Both the position numbers and the translations under genes were made by a program. From positions 1 to 10,710 of the forward strand of contig JAURJO010000164.1 of the NCBI GenBank assembly GCA_030832235.1: a DNA stretch of 10,710 nucleotides, written 5' to 3'. A model generated the notes under the pieces. The model was not told where the DNA came from and did no database searches. It saw nothing but the letters and a program-made list of their open reading frames with translations. Within the stretch, counting starts at the first letter, position 1. Each line of letters opens with the position of its first letter. This DNA is from Verrucomicrobiota bacterium (lineage in GTDB: Bacteria > Verrucomicrobiota > Verrucomicrobiia > Opitutales > Opitutaceae). Shown here piece by piece: positions 1 through 7,228 of this stretch.

Positions 1-411
1 CTCGTCGTCGATCATCACGACCGGCGCGGTGCCGCAGCTGGCGAGGCACTCGACGAACTCGATCGTGACCTCGCCGTCGGGCGAGATCTCCCCGCGCTTC
101 GTGTTGAATTCCTTCTCGAAGGTCGCGCAGGTGCCGTACGCTCCGCGCAGGGCGCAGGAAAGCGTGCGGCAAACCTTGATGTGGCGGCGCCCGATCGGGT
201 GCTGCCGGAACATCGGGTAGAAGGTCACGACCTCCTGCACATTGATCGGCTGCAGTTCCAGCTTCGCGGCGACCCACTGCACGGCCTCGGGCGGCAGGTG
301 ACCGATGTCCTCCTGGATCGCGTGCAGCAACATGAGCACAGCGCTGCGCTTCACCGGGTAATGGGTGATCACCTCGTCGATCCGCCGGAGGGTCTCGGGC
401 TTGAGGTTCAT
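1..411 (-). CDS. nuoE: NADH-quinone oxidoreductase subunit E (NuoE), 3' end outside window
   Basis: This is the 24-kDa-type thioredoxin-fold subunit of the NADH-oxidising arm of complex I, which with NuoF carries electrons from NADH; its [2Fe-2S] cluster corresponds to N1a. Only the first 137 residues are in the window and the frame is open to base 1. The four cluster ligands are visible: C81 and C86 in VCRTLSC, and C122 and C126 in ECLASC. The preceding helical part (LHAIQEDIGHLP, then VQEVVTFYPMF) is typical of the family. The ATG at 411 is the natural start: the protein opens with MNLKPETLRRIDE, and the gap to the nuoD stop is 22 nt. No strong Shine-Dalgarno sequence is visible in that gap, so translation may depend on coupling to nuoD. 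nuoF would be expected next, beyond the left edge. The identification is secure; the C-terminus is unseen. Confidence 0.95.
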   Translation of the reverse strand, partial: MNLKPETLRRIDEVITHYPVKRSAVLMLLHAIQEDIGHLPPEAVQWVAAKLELQPINVQEVVTFYPMFRQHPIGRRHIKVCRTLSCALRGAYGTCATFEKEFNTKRGEISPDGEVTIEFVECLASCGTAPVVMIDDE

Positions 412-433
412 CGCAGGTGGGTGGCGGTAAAGT

Positions 434-1678
434 TCAGCGGTCGCATTCGCCCATCACGAAATCGAGCGAGCCGAGGACGGCGACGACGTCGGAGATCAGG
501 CAGCCCGTGCAGACCTTGGGCACGATCGACAGGTTGCAGAAGGAGGGGGACCGGATCTTCAGGCGGTAGGGCACGCCCCCGCCCTTGCTCACGATGTAGA
601 AACCGAGGACCCCCTTGGGATTCTCCGCCTCGAAGTAGACCTCGCCGGCCGGAATCTGCGGGCCCTCGGTCACGATCATGAAGTTCTGGATCAGCTCCTC
701 CATCGAGGTAAGCACCTTGTCCTTCGGCGGCGCGAAAATCCGGCGCGCGTCCGTCGCGTACCACGGGCCCTCGGGGAAACGCGCGATCACCTGGCGGATG
801 ATGCGCACCGACTGACGCATCTCCTCACCGCGGACGAGGTAACGATCGTAGCAGTCGCCCGTCGTGCCCACCGGGACGTCGAACTCGTAATTCTCGTAGC
901 CCGAGTAGGGCTTGTCCTTGCGCAGGTCGAGGCCGACGCCGCTGCCGCGGAGATTCGGGCCGGTAAGACCGTACGCGAGCGCGTCGGCCTTGCTGATGAC
1001 GCCCACGCCGACCGTACGATCCATGAAGATCTTGTTCCGCGTGAGGAGCCGCAGGGTTTCCTCGAGGATCGGCAGGAACTGGTCGCAGAACGCGCCGACG
1101 CGACCCAGCCAACCTTCGGGGATGTCGCGCGTGACACCGCCGATGCGCGTGTAACTCGTGGTGAAACGCGCGCCGGTGAGCTCCTCGAACAGCTTGTAGA
1201 GCTTCTCGCGCTCCTCGAGCGAGTAGAGCAGCACCGTCCAGGCGCCGACATCGAGGCCGAAGGCGCCGAGACCCATCAGGTGGGAGGAAATGCGCGCCAT
1301 TTCGGCGGTGATCACGCGGATCGCCTCGCAGCGCGGCGGAACCTTCACACCCGCGAGCCGCTCGACCGCGATCGCGTAGGCCATGTTGTTCGCCAGCGGA
1401 GCGAGGTAGTCCAACCGGTCCGTGTAGGGCACGAACTGGTTGTAGGTCATGTTCTCCGCGATCTTCTCGTCGCCCCGGTGCAGGTAACCGATGACCGGAT
1501 CGGCCTTGGTCACCGTCTCGCCGTCGATCTCCAACTGCAGCCGCAGCACACCGTGCGTCGAGGGGTGCGAAGGGCCCATGGAGAGGGACATCTTCTCGGG
1601 CTGGAACTCCTCCGGCACCGCGGCGGCGCCGGCGGCGAGCCGCGCCGCGCTGTCGGGAAACGTGTGTTCGGCGGCCAT
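434..1678 (-). CDS. nuoD: NADH-quinone oxidoreductase subunit D (NuoD)
   Basis: This is the 49-kDa-type subunit of complex I, in the cytoplasmic connecting arm. With NuoB it forms the quinone reduction site near cluster N2. The protein has 414 residues, normal for a stand-alone NuoD. Family signatures run in order: GPSHPSTHG at about residues 35-43, GYLHRGDEKIAE at about 64-75, YTDRLDYLAPLANN at about 85-98, a central SYTRIGGV segment, and a C-terminal PSFCNLSIVPK followed by SDVVAVLGSLD. It ends in GECDR where many homologues have GEVDR. The first 30 residues (Ala-rich) are not conserved. The ATG at 1678 lies 2 nt after the nuoC stop and is preceded by a purine-rich AAGGAA inside the nuoC tail, so the two genes are probably translationally coupled. 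It is not fused to NuoC, unlike in enteric bacteria. Confidence 0.97.
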   Translation of the reverse strand: MAAEHTFPDSAARLAAGAAAVPEEFQPEKMSLSMGPSHPSTHGVLRLQLEIDGETVTKADPVIGYLHRGDEKIAENMTYNQFVPYTDRLDYLAPLANNMAYAIAVERLAGVKVPPRCEAIRVITAEMARISSHLMGLGAFGLDVGAWTVLLYSLEEREKLYKLFEELTGARFTTSYTRIGGVTRDIPEGWLGRVGAFCDQFLPILEETLRLLTRNKIFMDRTVGVGVISKADALAYGLTGPNLRGSGVGLDLRKDKPYSGYENYEFDVPVGTTGDCYDRYLVRGEEMRQSVRIIRQVIARFPEGPWYATDARRIFAPPKDKVLTSMEELIQNFMIVTEGPQIPAGEVYFEAENPKGVLGFYIVSKGGGVPYRLKIRSPSFCNLSIVPKVCTGCLISDVVAVLGSLDFVMGECDR

Positions 1679-1680
1679 CG

Positions 1681-2331
1681 TTATTCCTTCACCTGCCGCA
1701 GGGGCGTCTGGCCCGGCTGGGCGACGCGGTCGCTCCAGCTCTCGTCCTTGGCGCGCGGCTCGGCCTCGGAAAGGTTCATTTCACCGCTCGACGCGACGAA
1801 CGGCCCGCCCGCCATCGGCGCGGCCACGACTTGGGTGCCGGTTTCCTCGGCGACGTCTGCGCCGGGTAGAGCCGTCTCGATGCCGGCCAGCGGAAACTCC
1901 TTACGCAGCGGGTGATAGGGATAACCGTCCCACATCAGGATCCGGCGCAGGTCCGGATGGCCCTCGAAACGAATACCGAACATGTCGTAGCACTCGCGCT
2001 CGTGCCAATTGGCTCCCGGCCAGAGGCCCGTGACGCTCGGCGCAACCGGGGCCTCATCCATGCCGCCACAGGGCGCAGCCACGCGGATGTAGCTGCCGGC
2101 GCGGGTGGTCGAAAGCAGGTGGTAGACGACGGTGAACCGAGGATTGGCGCCCTCGGCCCAGTCGATGGCGGTAACGTCCATCAGCAGGTCAAACGCCTGT
2201 TCATCCCGAAGAAATTTCAGGACCGCGCCGACTTCGGCCAGCGGCACGTTCACCGCCGGGTGGTCCGCCGAGGCGCGATCCACCGCCTGCGGAAAGCGGG
2301 AACGGAGGGCGGCGAGAAATTCGGCGGACAT
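1681..2331 (-). CDS. nuoC: NADH-quinone oxidoreductase subunit C (NuoC)
   Basis: This is the 30-kDa-type subunit of the complex I connecting arm, which holds no cofactor and packs against NuoD and NuoB. It has 216 residues. The family signature is clear at about residues 109-132 (WHERECYDMFGIRFEGHP, then DLRRIL), followed by HPLRKEFPL at about 140-148. The N-terminal half has the expected alpha/beta domain with LLMDVTAIDW at about 49-58. The last 68 residues or so, after the HPLRKEFPL motif, are a low-complexity acidic and Ala/Gly-rich tail (for example SSGEMNLSEAEPRAKDES) with no recognised domain. It starts at the ATG at 2331, 18 nt after the nuoB stop, with no good Shine-Dalgarno sequence in between. 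The stop is 2 nt before nuoD. Confidence 0.96.
   Translation of the reverse strand: MSAEFLAALRSRFPQAVDRASADHPAVNVPLAEVGAVLKFLRDEQAFDLLMDVTAIDWAEGANPRFTVVYHLLSTTRAGSYIRVAAPCGGMDEAPVAPSVTGLWPGANWHERECYDMFGIRFEGHPDLRRILMWDGYPYHPLRKEFPLAGIETALPGADVAEETGTQVVAAPMAGGPFVASSGEMNLSEAEPRAKDESWSDRVAQPGQTPLRQVKE
1684..1689 (-). promoter_or_regulatory. Ribosome binding site of nuoD inside the nuoC 3' end
   Basis: Read on the minus strand, the last nuoC codons give GAAGGAATAACG immediately before the nuoD ATG at 1678. The AAGGAA core is 5 nt from the start codon and overlaps the final sense codons of nuoC. It is the clearest Shine-Dalgarno-like site in the nuo cluster; the other nuo starts in this window lack one. 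The placement suggests that ribosomes ending nuoC re-initiate on nuoD. Confidence 0.6.
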
Positions 2332-2349
2332 GATGGCGTGGCCGAGGGC

Positions 2350-2859
2350 TTAGGCGGAAAGCAGACGACGCGCAGCCGGCTCACGCCGGACCTTGGCCTG
2401 CAGCTTCATCAAGGCATCGAGAAGCGCCTCGGGACGCGGCGGGCAGCCGCTGACATAGACGTCGACGGGCACGATGCGGTCCACGCCCTGGAGGGTAGCG
2501 TAGCTGCGGTACATTCCGCCCGAGCTGGCGCACGCGCCCATGGCGATCACCCACTTCGGCGCGGCCATCTGGTCGTAGATGCGGCGCACCTGCGGGGCCA
2601 TCTTGTAGGTCACGGTCCCGGCCACGATCATGCAGTCGGACTGCCGGGGCGAAAACCGCATCACTTCGGCTCCGAAACGCGCGATGTCGAACCGGGCGCC
2701 GCCCACCGCCATCAGCTCGATGGCGCAGCAGGCGAGTCCCATCGGCATGGGCCACATGGAGTTAGTACGGATCCAGTTAATGGCGGCATCGGCCCGGGAG
2801 ACGATTACGCCTCCCTCGACCTTACTGTCATAGCCGTAGTCTGTGCTCGCGGAAACCAT
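2350..2859 (-). CDS. nuoB: NADH-quinone oxidoreductase subunit B (NuoB)
   Basis: This is the 20-kDa/PSST-type subunit of complex I and carries the terminal [4Fe-4S] cluster N2, which passes electrons to quinone. From the ATG at 2859 it has 169 residues. The four cluster ligands are visible: the adjacent C44 and C45 in GLACCAIELM, C110 in GACASSGG, and C139 in SGCPPRPEAL. Other family blocks are RFGAEVMRFSPRQSD and GTVTYKMAPQVRRIYDQM. The frame stays open upstream to an ATG at 2994, but the added 45 residues (MHRISRRVSVALHR...) are Arg-rich and unlike NuoB. The MVSASTDYGYDSK start gives a standard length and is preferred, although no clear Shine-Dalgarno sequence precedes it. It is the first nuo gene here, and no nuoA lies directly upstream. 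Confidence 0.95.
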   Translation of the reverse strand: MVSASTDYGYDSKVEGGVIVSRADAAINWIRTNSMWPMPMGLACCAIELMAVGGARFDIARFGAEVMRFSPRQSDCMIVAGTVTYKMAPQVRRIYDQMAAPKWVIAMGACASSGGMYRSYATLQGVDRIVPVDVYVSGCPPRPEALLDALMKLQAKVRREPAARRLLSA

Positions 2860-3046
2860 CAGAGGATGCCGGTTTGAGTGAAAATTCCCCTCGAGAGTTG
2901 GCCCCGCCCCAAGGTCGCGCAAGTCGCTTTTCTGGAAACGTTCACTTTGTAAGCGGTGGAGCGCGACGGAGACGCGCCTGCTAATGCGGTGCATTCACCG
3001 GAACGCTGCTCTCCCGACCAGCAAACCCCGTGCCGCGCCGCCGCGC
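2860..3046. other. 187-nt gap upstream of nuoB, probable nuo promoter and leader region
   Basis: This gap separates the DUF3299 gene stop from the nuoB start on the same strand. nuoA would be expected just upstream of nuoB, but no NuoA-like reading frame (short, with three hydrophobic helices) is present. The stretch is less GC-rich than its surroundings near 2875-2950 (reading CCAGAAAAGCG and GGGGAATTTTCACTC on the minus strand), which would suit a promoter and leader. I could not identify a convincing -35/-10 pair or a terminator for the upstream gene. Confidence 0.4.
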
Positions 3047-3796
3047 TCAACGCGCTTTCAGCAAACCGTGGCCTTCCATCTCGTAGATCCCGGTGAGGTA
3101 ACCGCCTTCCCAGCGCGCCTGCACCCGGAGCTTTCCTGCGAGAAATACCGGTACGTCCTGCACCGCCGGCAACCCTTCGTCCCGCATCCGCACATGGATC
3201 CATTCGTTCATCTCGGGCGTGATGCCGTAGCAGCAGAGAGAGGAGTTGCTGAGCAGGAAAAACTCGGTGGCGAACCCGTTCTCGAGTTTCAGCGGCAACA
3301 TAAAGCCCGACAGCACGACTTTGCGCCCGTCGAGCCGGCGGATCACTTCCGGCACCTGCGCCAAAGCGTCGGGCGGCGCCTCTCCGGCCGGCACCGGCTG
3401 GGCGGGTAGCCGGTACTTGAAACCCGCCAATTGGCTGAAATGCACCTTGGCATAACCCGCGACCATTTCGGGCGGCCCCTCCAAAGCGGAAAGCGGCGGA
3501 CCCGCCGGCAGCGGGGGAGCCGGTGGTCTCGCACCCGCATCCGCGACCGCTGCCGGGGCGCGACGTCCGGATCCTGACACCGCCGAATCGCCACCTCGAT
3601 CCAAGCCAGGCATGAGGTTCGGCAGCCCGTCTCCCGTCAGTTCCCTATCCTCATGCTTCAGCGGGTTGTAGCCCCGCGGGCAACAGAGCGAGTGATCCAC
3701 CTTCGGCCCCGCGAACGGCGCGCCCCACGCCACCGCGCCGCCAGCCGCCAGCAGAAGCACGAGCTGCGCCCGCGATCGTGACGGCGTTGTCGGCAT
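3047..3796 (-). CDS. DUF3299-family exported protein
   Basis: The protein has 249 residues. An N-terminal hydrophobic segment (about residues 11-25, QLVLLLAAGGAVAWG) looks like a signal sequence, so the mature protein should be outside the cytoplasm. No lipobox is obvious. Residues of about 115-247 match my memory of the DUF3299 family: RRLDGRKVVLSGFMLPL at about 153-169, FFLLSNSSLCCYG at about 179-191 and NEWIHVRM at about 197-204. The paired cysteines C188-C189 are a family hallmark and could bind metal or form a disulfide; a second pair, C38-C39, sits after the signal segment. Residues of about 45-110 form a Pro/Ala/Gly-rich linker with codon use unlike the rest. The gene starts 14 nt after the His-rich lipoprotein gene, so the two are probably one operon. 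The molecular function is unknown; an envelope metal-related role is an inference from context. Confidence 0.8.
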   Translation of the reverse strand: MPTTPSRSRAQLVLLLAAGGAVAWGAPFAGPKVDHSLCCPRGYNPLKHEDRELTGDGLPNLMPGLDRGGDSAVSGSGRRAPAAVADAGARPPAPPLPAGPPLSALEGPPEMVAGYAKVHFSQLAGFKYRLPAQPVPAGEAPPDALAQVPEVIRRLDGRKVVLSGFMLPLKLENGFATEFFLLSNSSLCCYGITPEMNEWIHVRMRDEGLPAVQDVPVFLAGKLRVQARWEGGYLTGIYEMEGHGLLKAR

Positions 3797-3810
3797 GGAA
3801 CAGCGACCGA

Positions 3811-4284
3811 TTACTTGACCGCCACGCCGGCCTTGCCTGAAAGGCCCTCGAACCGCCGGCCTTTGATCTCAAACGGCGTGAAAGTCACTTCGACCGGCAA
3901 CGAGCCCTTCAGCCAATCCGCTTGGGCTTCAAACTGCGAGGTGTCGCCCACGGTTTCACCCGTCGCCGGATTGGCAACGGCCTTGAGCGAAACGGTCTTT
4001 TTATCCGACCCCACGGTGGCGGTGGCCTCCAGGGCGGCGGCCTTGATGCGGACGAAGTTCTCCGCGTGTCCGTCGAGCACCCAAACCGTCAACTTCCCCG
4101 CCGCGGGTTCCCGCAACAACTCCAGGTTGTAGGCGTGCTCGCCCACCTCGATCAACGCGCCTCCGTGCGGGGCGGTATGGGCATGACTGCCGCCTTTTTT
4201 CTCCGCGGCATGGTCATGACGATCGCAACCGACAAGCAGAGCGAAACCGAGAGCGAGGGGAAGGAGGCGCAGCGAGAATTTCAT
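3811..4284 (-). CDS. His-rich 'HGG'-type lipoprotein, possibly metal-binding
   Basis: The protein has 157 residues. A basic start (MKFSLRLLP), a hydrophobic core and the lipobox LLVGC with C20 predict a lipoprotein anchored outside the inner membrane. The mature N-terminus is rich in histidine: H23, H25, H34, H36, H40 and H50 lie within 28 residues. It includes APHGGALIEVGEHAYNLELL, the 'HGG...G.H..ELV' pattern I associate with small envelope proteins and the N-termini of metal-efflux adaptor proteins. The rest looks beta-rich (KLTVWVLDGHAENF; SLPVEVTFTPFEIKGRRFEG), suggesting a single beta domain. It is followed after 14 nt by the DUF3299 gene. A moderate purine-rich stretch (AGGGTGGG on the minus strand) precedes the ATG. 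A role in binding zinc, copper or a similar ion is inferred, not shown. Confidence 0.75.
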   Translation of the reverse strand: MKFSLRLLPLALGFALLVGCDRHDHAAEKKGGSHAHTAPHGGALIEVGEHAYNLELLREPAAGKLTVWVLDGHAENFVRIKAAALEATATVGSDKKTVSLKAVANPATGETVGDTSQFEAQADWLKGSLPVEVTFTPFEIKGRRFEGLSGKAGVAVK

Positions 4285-4296
4285 GCGCCCACCCTA

Positions 4297-4308
4297 CCGC
4301 TTTCGCGG
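4297..4308 (-). repeat. Small perfect hairpin with a GAAA loop in the lipoprotein gene leader
   Basis: On the minus strand the 61-nt gap between the peptidase stop and the lipoprotein start contains CCGC-GAAA-GCGG, a 4-bp GC stem closing a GNRA-type tetraloop, 12 nt upstream of the ATG at 4284. No T-run follows, so it is not a classic terminator. It may simply be part of the mRNA leader. The structure is short enough to arise by chance in GC-rich DNA. Confidence 0.3.
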
Positions 4309-4345
4309 AGCAAATCCAGTGCGTGGACGTGCTTTCGCCCCGCGC

Positions 4346-7123
4346 TCACGGCGCCGTGCGATACAGGGTGTTGAACAGCAGCTTGAACGTACCGTGCGTC
4401 TGTGAGCGGAAGGTGATCTCCGGGCCGAAGACGAAAACTCTCCCCTTCCCCACCGTCGCCTCAAAGGCCGTCACGCCATCCTTGAGATGATGCTGTCCCC
4501 ACGCCCAGCCGCTCCGCAGGGGCGTCGCGTTGGGGAACCACGCCAACGGCCGCACGCCGCGGTCGGCGGCCCCGTCGACGAGCCGGAAAACGTGACTGGA
4601 ATCGAAATAAATGTCCGCCTCCGCCGGCATACCCGCCGTGACGGCAGCGCCGGTATCCAAACTCACGCGCAGGATACTCCCCGGCACGAAGTACTTGTCC
4701 TTCGGCAACGTCTGCTCGCGCTTCGCGCCGCTGCCCGTCTGGACCAGCGCGTTACGCACCGGCAGCTTCAGGTGGTACGCGAGATTGGCGCTGGTGCCGA
4801 CCGTCACGATTGTGCCCCCGGCCTCAAGGAAGGCCTGCAGTTGCGGTAAAGTCTTCGCCGCCGTAAAACGGCCCGAACGCCCCCGGTACTCCGGGGGCAT
4901 TTCGTCCTGCGCCGGCTCGCGAACCGTGGAGTACCCCCCGGACGTCTCGCCCGAGCCCGAACGCGGGATCGCGCCCGAGGGGAACACGATCACGTCGTAC
5001 TTCTCCCGCAGGCCGCCGGCGTCGAATTGCGGCGGGTAAACCACGTCGAACTCGAATCCGAATTGCTCGAAGATCAGGCGCGTCCAGCCGGACGGCATCG
5101 AGCCGCCAAAACGATCCCATAGCGCGATTCGCGCGGGCGTAAGCCGCCGAAGGCCACTTGGCGCCGCGGGGAGGGCCGCGGGAGTCACACCGAGTTCGGC
5201 CGCCAGTTTCTCAAGGGAGGAACGCGCCGAAGCGGGGACATGGAAATCACCGCCTTCCGTCGGCACGCCGATCTCCACCCCGGCCCGAAGCAGCCGGTTC
5301 ACCAGCGTGAAGCTATCATTCGCGGCGCGGCTGATCCACCACCCGCCAGAGGACGGCGCTAGCCGGCCGGGCGGCGGAGTCTGCAGCTCGCCCCAGGGCA
5401 CGCGCACGAACGGGCCGTCGAAAGCCTCCAGCACGCGGTCAAATTTCACTCCCATCTCATACGCCAGAGTCCAGCCCGCCGAGTCGTACGGCGCGATCGG
5501 CGGGCCACCCTCGTACGCGAAGTCGTTCGGGTGGTCCTGCGGCTCGAACATGTCGATCACATGCGGCCGGAAGGCCTGGTCGGTTTTCACCACGTAGGAA
5601 CCGGCAGGATAATTCTTCCCCGCCACCGAGAAATCCGCGGTGGCGCGGTGCACCCGGATGCCCGTCTTGATCAGGGCGTTGATGAACTTCACCGCGGTCG
5701 GGAAATCGGCCTGGTTCGCCGGCAGGATGAAGCCGCGGGCGTCGCGCAGCTCCGGTTTACGCAATACCTCGTCGAAGTACTTCGCGGAAATGCGGCCCCG
5801 GCCGGAAGCGCTGGCGGAACCACCCCCGGCCTCCTCGTCGGCATTCGCGGCCGCCGCGCCCTTGGCCGGCGGGTTGTCACGCGCGTGGGCCTCCTGGATC
5901 GCCGCGATGCGGCGCGGGTAATGCGTCCAATGGTCCTGGCTGCCGCGCTCGATCGAGTTGCGGCCCATGCGCCAGATGCCGAACAGCAGCGCGTCGCGGT
6001 TGCGGGCGGCGAAATCCAGCAAGGCGTAGTTCAGGGACAGCGAATACGCGATCGAGTCGGCGTAGCGCCACTTCCGCGGCGTGACCGGGAACGGCGTGGC
6101 GCCATTCGGCAGCAGGCGCGCGGGCACCAGCGGCACCTCCGAGGGAGTCGGGCTGCCGATGATCTCGGTGAGGATGCCCACCATGTTGTGGAAATACGTC
6201 GTCGTGCGCAGGCCGCCGTTGAACCACGTCGAGAAGACGGACCCGTTGCGCTGGGTGTAACCCGGTTTTCCCTCGCGATTGAGGCGGCCGCTCATCGCGG
6301 CGCCGACCCCGTCGAGGGTCGAAATCACCAGTGGATCGTAAACATGGTTGAACGGATCGCGGTAGGGCGGACCGGCCACCACGGAACCGGCCGGACCCGA
6401 CTGGTGGTGGTTGTACATCACCTGCGGGATCCATTCGAGGTACAGCTGCCGGTTCATGTTCCAGGACTCGCGCAGCGCCGCCAGGAAGAAGTCCCGGTTG
6501 TTGTCGTGGCCCGCGTACTTCTGGTAGAGCCGCGGCAGCTGGTCGATGACCCGCTTCGCCGGCTCCGGACGCCGCATGTACCAGGAGCTCATGAGCTCCT
6601 GCCCGTCGGGATTCGCGTGGACGAGGAGCACCACCGTCTCGTCCAGGATCCGCAGGGTCTCGGCATCCTCCCGGCTCGCGAGCTGCCACACCGTTTCGAT
6701 CAACTGGTGCGTGCCCACGGTCTCCGTCGCGTGCAGGCCGCCGTCGATCCACACCACCGCGCGCCCCTCGGCGGCCAGCGCCCGGGCGCGCGCCTCGTCG
6801 GGGTCCTCCGCGCGGGCGAGTTCGCGCGAAATGGCCTGCAGCCGCTCGAGTCGCGCGAGGTTGGCCGGCGAGGAGCAGACCACCATCCATTGCGTGCGAC
6901 CCTCCTCGGTGCGCCCCATGTCGACCAACCGCAGCCGGGGCGACTGGGACGCGAGCAATTTGAAGTACGCCTCGGTCTGCGTGTACGTCGCGAGGTGGTG
7001 GTCGTCGCCGATGGCGAAACCGAAATGCTGCTTGGGCGACGTGAGCGCCGCGGCGGACAAAGCGGCCGACGCGAGTAACGCGGCACAGAATCCGAGGAGG
7101 AAGGAAAACGGCGGGCGGGACAT
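4346..7123 (-). CDS. Secreted M14-family zinc carboxypeptidase-like protein with C-terminal amidotransferase-like region
   Basis: The protein has 925 residues. Residues of about 1-26 form a signal peptide (hydrophobic, ending AALSAAALT), so it should act in the periplasm or outside the cell. The M14 catalytic domain spans about 40-400: zinc ligands H131 and E134 in GLHATETVG, NPDGQE at 171-176, GHDNNRDFF at 205-213 supplying the Asn/Arg substrate-binding pair, the third-ligand His in MYNHHQSGP (H239 or H240), and a likely catalytic Glu320 in GILTEIIGS. All key residues appear present. A low-complexity Ala/Gly/Ser linker (about 416-446) leads to a second part of about 480 residues. From about 660 to the end this resembles a Rossmann, class I glutamine amidotransferase-like fold (YDVIVFPSGAIP; FLEAGGTIVTVG) and closes with FGPEITFRSQTHGTFKLLFN, an ending common in large M14 proteins. 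It probably cleaves peptides or muropeptides; the substrate is unknown. Confidence 0.88.
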   Translation of the reverse strand: MSRPPFSFLLGFCAALLASAALSAAALTSPKQHFGFAIGDDHHLATYTQTEAYFKLLASQSPRLRLVDMGRTEEGRTQWMVVCSSPANLARLERLQAISRELARAEDPDEARARALAAEGRAVVWIDGGLHATETVGTHQLIETVWQLASREDAETLRILDETVVLLVHANPDGQELMSSWYMRRPEPAKRVIDQLPRLYQKYAGHDNNRDFFLAALRESWNMNRQLYLEWIPQVMYNHHQSGPAGSVVAGPPYRDPFNHVYDPLVISTLDGVGAAMSGRLNREGKPGYTQRNGSVFSTWFNGGLRTTTYFHNMVGILTEIIGSPTPSEVPLVPARLLPNGATPFPVTPRKWRYADSIAYSLSLNYALLDFAARNRDALLFGIWRMGRNSIERGSQDHWTHYPRRIAAIQEAHARDNPPAKGAAAANADEEAGGGSASASGRGRISAKYFDEVLRKPELRDARGFILPANQADFPTAVKFINALIKTGIRVHRATADFSVAGKNYPAGSYVVKTDQAFRPHVIDMFEPQDHPNDFAYEGGPPIAPYDSAGWTLAYEMGVKFDRVLEAFDGPFVRVPWGELQTPPPGRLAPSSGGWWISRAANDSFTLVNRLLRAGVEIGVPTEGGDFHVPASARSSLEKLAAELGVTPAALPAAPSGLRRLTPARIALWDRFGGSMPSGWTRLIFEQFGFEFDVVYPPQFDAGGLREKYDVIVFPSGAIPRSGSGETSGGYSTVREPAQDEMPPEYRGRSGRFTAAKTLPQLQAFLEAGGTIVTVGTSANLAYHLKLPVRNALVQTGSGAKREQTLPKDKYFVPGSILRVSLDTGAAVTAGMPAEADIYFDSSHVFRLVDGAADRGVRPLAWFPNATPLRSGWAWGQHHLKDGVTAFEATVGKGRVFVFGPEITFRSQTHGTFKLLFNTLYRTAP

Positions 7124-7228
7124 AGGGCCCCGTCAGCGTGGTTGGCCGGCTGGGCGAGGCGAGCCCGGAACCGGCGCCGCCCCGACTCACGCCTTGCGCG
7201 CGTCGTGCGGCGCCGCAGCTTCGGACCG
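7124..7228. other. 105-nt divergent promoter region between the M14 peptidase and WD40 genes
   Basis: The two genes start back to back, so both promoters should lie here or within the gene ends. The region is extremely GC-rich and I see no recognisable -35/-10 hexamers or operator palindromes. Reading frames crossing it on either strand are Arg-rich and look non-coding. The assignment as a promoter region rests on gene orientation alone. Confidence 0.4.

Noticed and set aside
1912..2877. 321-codon plus-strand frame opposite nuoC and nuoB
   Set aside because: It is antisense to two conserved genes and rich in His, Arg and Gly without any recognisable domain.
2860..2994. Extension of nuoB to an upstream ATG at 2994
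   Set aside because: The extra 45 residues are Arg-rich and unlike NuoB; the ATG at 2859 gives the standard length and a normal N-terminus.
5531..7078. 515-codon open frame opposite the M14 peptidase
   Set aside because: It is His/Arg-rich with no domain pattern and lies fully antisense to a gene with clear catalytic motifs; long shadow frames are expected at this GC content.
7142..7228. TTG start 29 codons upstream for the WD40 gene
   Set aside because: The added residues are almost all Arg, Ala and Pro, typical of non-coding GC-rich DNA, and they precede a natural ATG at the start of the first blade.
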